A stretch of 7,367 nucleotides of DNA from Treponema sp. (GTDB lineage: Bacteria; Spirochaetota; Spirochaetia; Treponematales; Breznakiellaceae), in assembly GCA_009785545.1 (NCBI GenBank), contig WQWD01000121.1:1-7367 (forward strand), in the 5' to 3' direction. Shown in pieces: positions 5,491 to 7,367 of the stretch (its first letter is position 1; every line of letters starts with the position of its first letter). The notes beneath the pieces are model-generated. The model did no database searches and was not told the origin of the DNA. It saw only the letters and a list, made by a program, of their open reading frames with translations. The position numbers and the translations under genes are program-made.

Positions 5491-6111
5491 TTACAAATCA
5501 ATTTTAAACACAGGGCGTTTAACGCGGTTTTCTTCGTAACGGAAGATATCCGCGTTAAAGCGTCTTTCGGCTTCCAATGTTGACGGCGGGCCGTGACCCG
5601 GCAGTACAACATAATCCCCGGGAAGGGAAAGAAGGCGGCTGTGAAGTTTGTTCATCTGAGTGGCAGTACCATACGCACTGGCGGTAGTGCCGACAAGACC
5701 TGCCGTAAGCACGTCTCCGGTGAAAAGCAGATTGTCGATTTTATAAACAATAGAATCCGAAGAATGTCCCGGAATGGAAATCACTTCCACAGCAAAACCG
5801 GCGGCATTAAAAACATCTCCGCCGCTTATTATGTTTGTTTTATAATCCATGATTGTTTGGTTAAATGCAAAAATTTCAACTTCATAAATTCGTTTTAATG
5901 TCCGCAGCCCGTTTATATGACCTAAATGATCATGCGTTATCAATACAGCTTTTAAATCAAAATTATTGTTTTCGATTACATCAAGCATGGTTTTTTCCAT
6001 ACTTCCGGGATCGATAATTAAAGCGGCATTGGGCGAACCATCGGATTTTTCTGAACCTATAATATAACTGTTACTAAAACCATACGAACAATACTGAAAA
6101 AATAATCTCAT
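5491..6111 (-). CDS. Metallo-beta-lactamase-fold hydrolase (glyoxalase II-like)
   Basis: This 206-residue single-domain protein has the MBL fold. Ligand motifs in order: THDHLGH (H60, H62, H65), PGHSSDS (H116), FTGD (D133) and LPGHGP (H173). Size and motifs resemble hydroxyacylglutathione hydrolase-like and other small thioesterase or lactonase-type MBL proteins; the substrate cannot be read from sequence. The canonical HxHxDH is here HDHLGH: the Asp is replaced by Gly64 (GGT instead of GAT), which removes a ligand of the second metal. D61 might partly compensate, or the enzyme may use one metal. The ATG overlaps the stop of the pentapeptide-repeat gene (ATGA), so the two form an operon with coupled translation; GGAG lies 11 nt upstream. 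It is probably cytoplasmic, as no signal peptide is visible. Confidence 0.9.
   Translation of the reverse strand: MRLFFQYCSYGFSNSYIIGSEKSDGSPNAALIIDPGSMEKTMLDVIENNNFDLKAVLITHDHLGHINGLRTLKRIYEVEIFAFNQTIMDYKTNIISGGDVFNAAGFAVEVISIPGHSSDSIVYKIDNLLFTGDVLTAGLVGTTASAYGTATQMNKLHSRLLSLPGDYVVLPGHGPPSTLEAERRFNADIFRYEENRVKRPVFKIDL
5518..5559. repeat. 42-bp imperfect palindrome in the 3' end of the hydrolase gene
   Basis: TTTAACGCGG (5518-5527) and CCGCGTTAAA (5550-5559) are perfect 10-bp arms. Inside them TCTTC (5531-5535) and GAAGA (5542-5546) form a second stem around GTAACG, with a 3x3 internal loop between the stems. It lies within codons for RFNADIFRYEENRVK and 53 bp after the htrA stop, between convergent genes. 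There is no U-run on either side, so it is not a standard terminator. It could block read-through, slow exonucleases at the htrA mRNA 3' end, or bind a protein. Confidence 0.7.
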
Positions 6112-6698
6112 TGTTTTTGAAACTCCATCAGTGCTTCCGCTGTGTTGGATGATTTAAATAAAATTTCATTTTGTTTTGCGCGTGTAAAATTAACTCTTTT
6201 TAGATTACAGTTAACAAAAGTTGTTTTTGATAAATCTGAGTTGATAAAACGGCTGTTGTAAAGATTAGAATTATCAAAAGATGTTTCTAAAATAGCGGCT
6301 CCTCCAAAATTAACATGAATAATCTCAGAGCCGGAAAAGTCGCATTGCTCAAAATTCGCTCCGGCAAAAGACATAAATTGCAAGTCAGTTTTTGTAAAGT
6401 CGCACTTGTAAAAACTGGAAAAATCAAAAAAACTCATCCCCATTTTTACATCAGAAAAGCGGCAATTAAAAAATGAAGCGTCTTTGAAATTACAGCCAAA
6501 AAATTGATGTCCGGAAAAATCAGTATCTTCAAAACGCATACCCACTGCGCTAAAGTCTTTTATGACTTTGTTATCTTTTATAAAATCGCAGATACGGGTG
6601 TACTCCTGCTCAGGATTCGCCTGATGAATAAAACAAAGGCTGCCTCCGGTAATTGCCGGGCTTCCGCACCCTGCGGCACATGGATTATTTACAAACAT
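6108..6698 (-). CDS. Pentapeptide-repeat protein with N-terminal Cys/His cluster
   Basis: This 196-residue protein has two parts. Residues 7-25 carry C7, C11, C22 and H25 (CAAGCG...LCFIH), spaced like a small zinc-binding knuckle. Residues about 47-178 are tandem pentapeptide repeats with a central Phe or Leu every five residues, as in FEDTDFSGHQFFGCNFKDAS and later SNLYNSRFINSDLSKTTF; these fold as a right-handed quadrilateral beta-helix. The family has very mixed roles (the DNA-mimicking Qnr/MfpA proteins are the best known), and nothing here shows DNA gyrase binding, so function is unknown. No signal peptide is present. AGGA lies about 10 nt before ATG 6698. It is the first gene of an operon with the MBL hydrolase and diverges from the zinc-ribbon gene. 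I see no confident promoter in the AT-rich 93-bp divergent gap. Confidence 0.9.
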   Translation of the reverse strand: MFVNNPCAAGCGSPAITGGSLCFIHQANPEQEYTRICDFIKDNKVIKDFSAVGMRFEDTDFSGHQFFGCNFKDASFFNCRFSDVKMGMSFFDFSSFYKCDFTKTDLQFMSFAGANFEQCDFSGSEIIHVNFGGAAILETSFDNSNLYNSRFINSDLSKTTFVNCNLKRVNFTRAKQNEILFKSSNTAEALMEFQKQ

Positions 6699-6774
6699 CT
6701 TATATTTTTCCTGTTTTTACCAATTTGAGAATATATCAATTTAACATATTTTTGACTTTACAACCAGCCTAATG

Positions 6775-6792
6775 ACGGGTAAAATAAACTTA
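6775..6792 (+). promoter_or_regulatory. Possible promoter giving a leaderless transcript
   Basis: TAAAAT (6780-6785, 5 of 6 to TATAAT) lies 6 nt before the ATG. A weak -35, TTACAA (6758-6763), is 16 nt further upstream. TTGACT at 6752-6757 is a better hexamer but is 22 nt from this -10. Initiation would fall at or within a base or two of the ATG at 6792. The element is weak on its own; the absent ribosome binding site is what makes it credible. Confidence 0.35.
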
Positions 6793-7085
6793 TGTGCTGG
6801 TATTGCGGCTCCCCGATTACAGAAAATGCGCCAATCGGGCGCTCTCAAAGATGTCAGGATTGCGGCAAAGATCTGCGTTCTTGCAGAAATTGCCGTTTTT
6901 CCCTGCCGGGCGCAGGCGGAGATTGCCGTGAAGCTAACGCCGAACATCAATCAGACAAAGAACGTGCCAATTTTTGCGACTGGTTTTCTCTGGATGAAAA
7001 ATATCGTGTTCAAAGTACAGGACAATCTGAGGCAAAAGATAAAGCAGCAGCTTCAAGGGCGGCATTTGATAATCTTTTTAAATAG
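6792..7085 (+). CDS. Double zinc-ribbon protein upstream of murI
   Basis: A 97-residue protein with eight cysteines placed as two probable zinc sites: C2xxC5 with C21xxC24, and C31xxC34 with C45 and C62. The pattern MCWYCGSPIT, SCRNCRF, GDCRE, ERANFCDWF is highly regular, and I associate it with conserved hypothetical proteins of Treponema; the function is not known. The C-terminal third (about 70-97) is Ala/Lys/Gln-rich and looks helical, ending in AAFDNLFK. The start is forced: an in-frame TAA lies at 6780-6782 and no other start codon intervenes. No Shine-Dalgarno is visible, and a -10-like TAAAAT (6780-6785) sits right before the ATG, which would place transcription start at or near the start codon (leaderless mRNA). 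murI follows after 2 nt, so the pair is an operon with probable translational coupling. Confidence 0.85.
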   Translation: MCWYCGSPITENAPIGRSQRCQDCGKDLRSCRNCRFSLPGAGGDCREANAEHQSDKERANFCDWFSLDEKYRVQSTGQSEAKDKAAASRAAFDNLFK

Positions 7086-7087
7086 TT

Positions 7088-7367
7088 ATGAGCAAAAAAA
7101 ACAACAACACTAAAACGGTCGTATTTATCGATTCGGGCATTGGCGGACTTCCTTATTGCGTTGATTTTCACAAAAAAAATCCCGATGAAGAGATTTGTTA
7201 TATTGCCGATACTAAAAATTTTCCTTACGGGCCTCGAGACAAAGACGAATTGGCTGCAATTTTAACAGCCTTGGCAGAAAAACTTTTAATTACTGTAAAT
7301 CCCAAAATTATAGTTTTGGCTTGCAATACAGCTACAATTGCGGCTCTTCCTTTGCTTCGTACACGCT
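7088..7367 (+). CDS. murI: Glutamate racemase, 3' end outside the window
   Basis: MurI interconverts L- and D-glutamate, supplying D-Glu for peptidoglycan. The visible 93 residues contain the N-terminal half signatures: FIDSGIGGLPY with D15 and S16, YIADTKNFPYGPRDK (the ..D....PYG substrate loop), and VLACNTATIAALP with the first catalytic cysteine, C79. The second catalytic cysteine and the C-terminal domain lie beyond the edge. The Lys/Asn-rich start (SKKNNNTK) precedes the first strand. There is no clear ribosome binding site; the ATG is 2 nt after the stop of the zinc-ribbon gene, so translation is probably coupled. The spirochaete-type sequence (Ala-Asp-Thr rather than Gly-Asp-Thr) is compatible with the suggested host group. 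Confidence 0.92.
   Translation, partial: MSKKNNNTKTVVFIDSGIGGLPYCVDFHKKNPDEEICYIADTKNFPYGPRDKDELAAILTALAEKLLITVNPKIIVLACNTATIAALPLLRTR

Noticed and set aside
5593..5898. Plus-strand ORF antisense to the MBL hydrolase
   Set aside because: It is the opposite strand of a gene with clear metal-binding motifs, and has no ribosome binding site or domain.
6699..6791. Minus-strand promoter for the pentapeptide-repeat operon
   Set aside because: The gap is AT-rich with several partial -10-like hexamers (e.g. TATATT), but none has a credible -35 at 16-18 nt, so I do not call one.
6772..7113. Plus-strand ORF in another frame over the zinc-ribbon gene and murI start
   Set aside because: It overlaps two recognisable genes; its translation lacks any motif, whereas the 6792 frame gives eight ordered cysteines.

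Overview
The window looks like chromosomal DNA of a host-associated spirochaete, most likely Treponema or a relative. This is an inference. The Cys-rich 97-residue protein starting MCWYCG directly before murI, the HtrA with an atypical lipobox-like N-terminus, and the AT-leaning composition all fit, but there is no rRNA or other phylogenetic marker here to settle it. There are no tRNA or rRNA genes, insertion sequences or CRISPR arrays.

Left third (1-2406): the 3' part of a large RCC1-repeat gene. It has 14 tandem ~50-residue blades, enough for two seven-bladed propellers. A short Ig-like segment precedes them, and the frame is still open at the left edge. A strong intrinsic terminator follows the gene.

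Middle (2407-3912): a small accessory islet, mostly on the minus strand, that reads as the debris of several toxin-antitoxin loci. From right to left it holds a complete antitoxin-like gene, a 49-codon truncated PIN toxin joined to it by an ATGA overlap, and a second small antitoxin-like gene whose start lies inside the end of the truncated toxin. Next come a good minus-strand promoter, a leader with two hairpins (the second a textbook terminator) and a NYN-domain nuclease-like gene. A short decayed N-terminal fragment of a HigA-like antidote lies on the plus strand beyond it.

Right half (3984-7367): apparently core genes. An HtrA/DegP periplasmic protease with two PDZ domains is on the plus strand. 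Convergent to it is a two-gene minus-strand operon: a pentapeptide-repeat protein with an N-terminal Cys/His cluster, overlapping by ATGA a metallo-beta-lactamase-fold hydrolase that lacks one canonical metal-binding Asp. Divergent from that operon is a plus-strand pair, a double zinc-ribbon protein and glutamate racemase (murI, cut by the window edge), 2 nt apart.

The most interesting points are the promoter-hairpin-terminator leader of the NYN gene (a possible attenuator or small RNA), the toxin-antitoxin graveyard with its chimeric junction, the 42-bp imperfect palindrome in the 3' end of the hydrolase gene, and the altered metal motif of that hydrolase. I see no convincing evidence for a wholly new multi-gene system.
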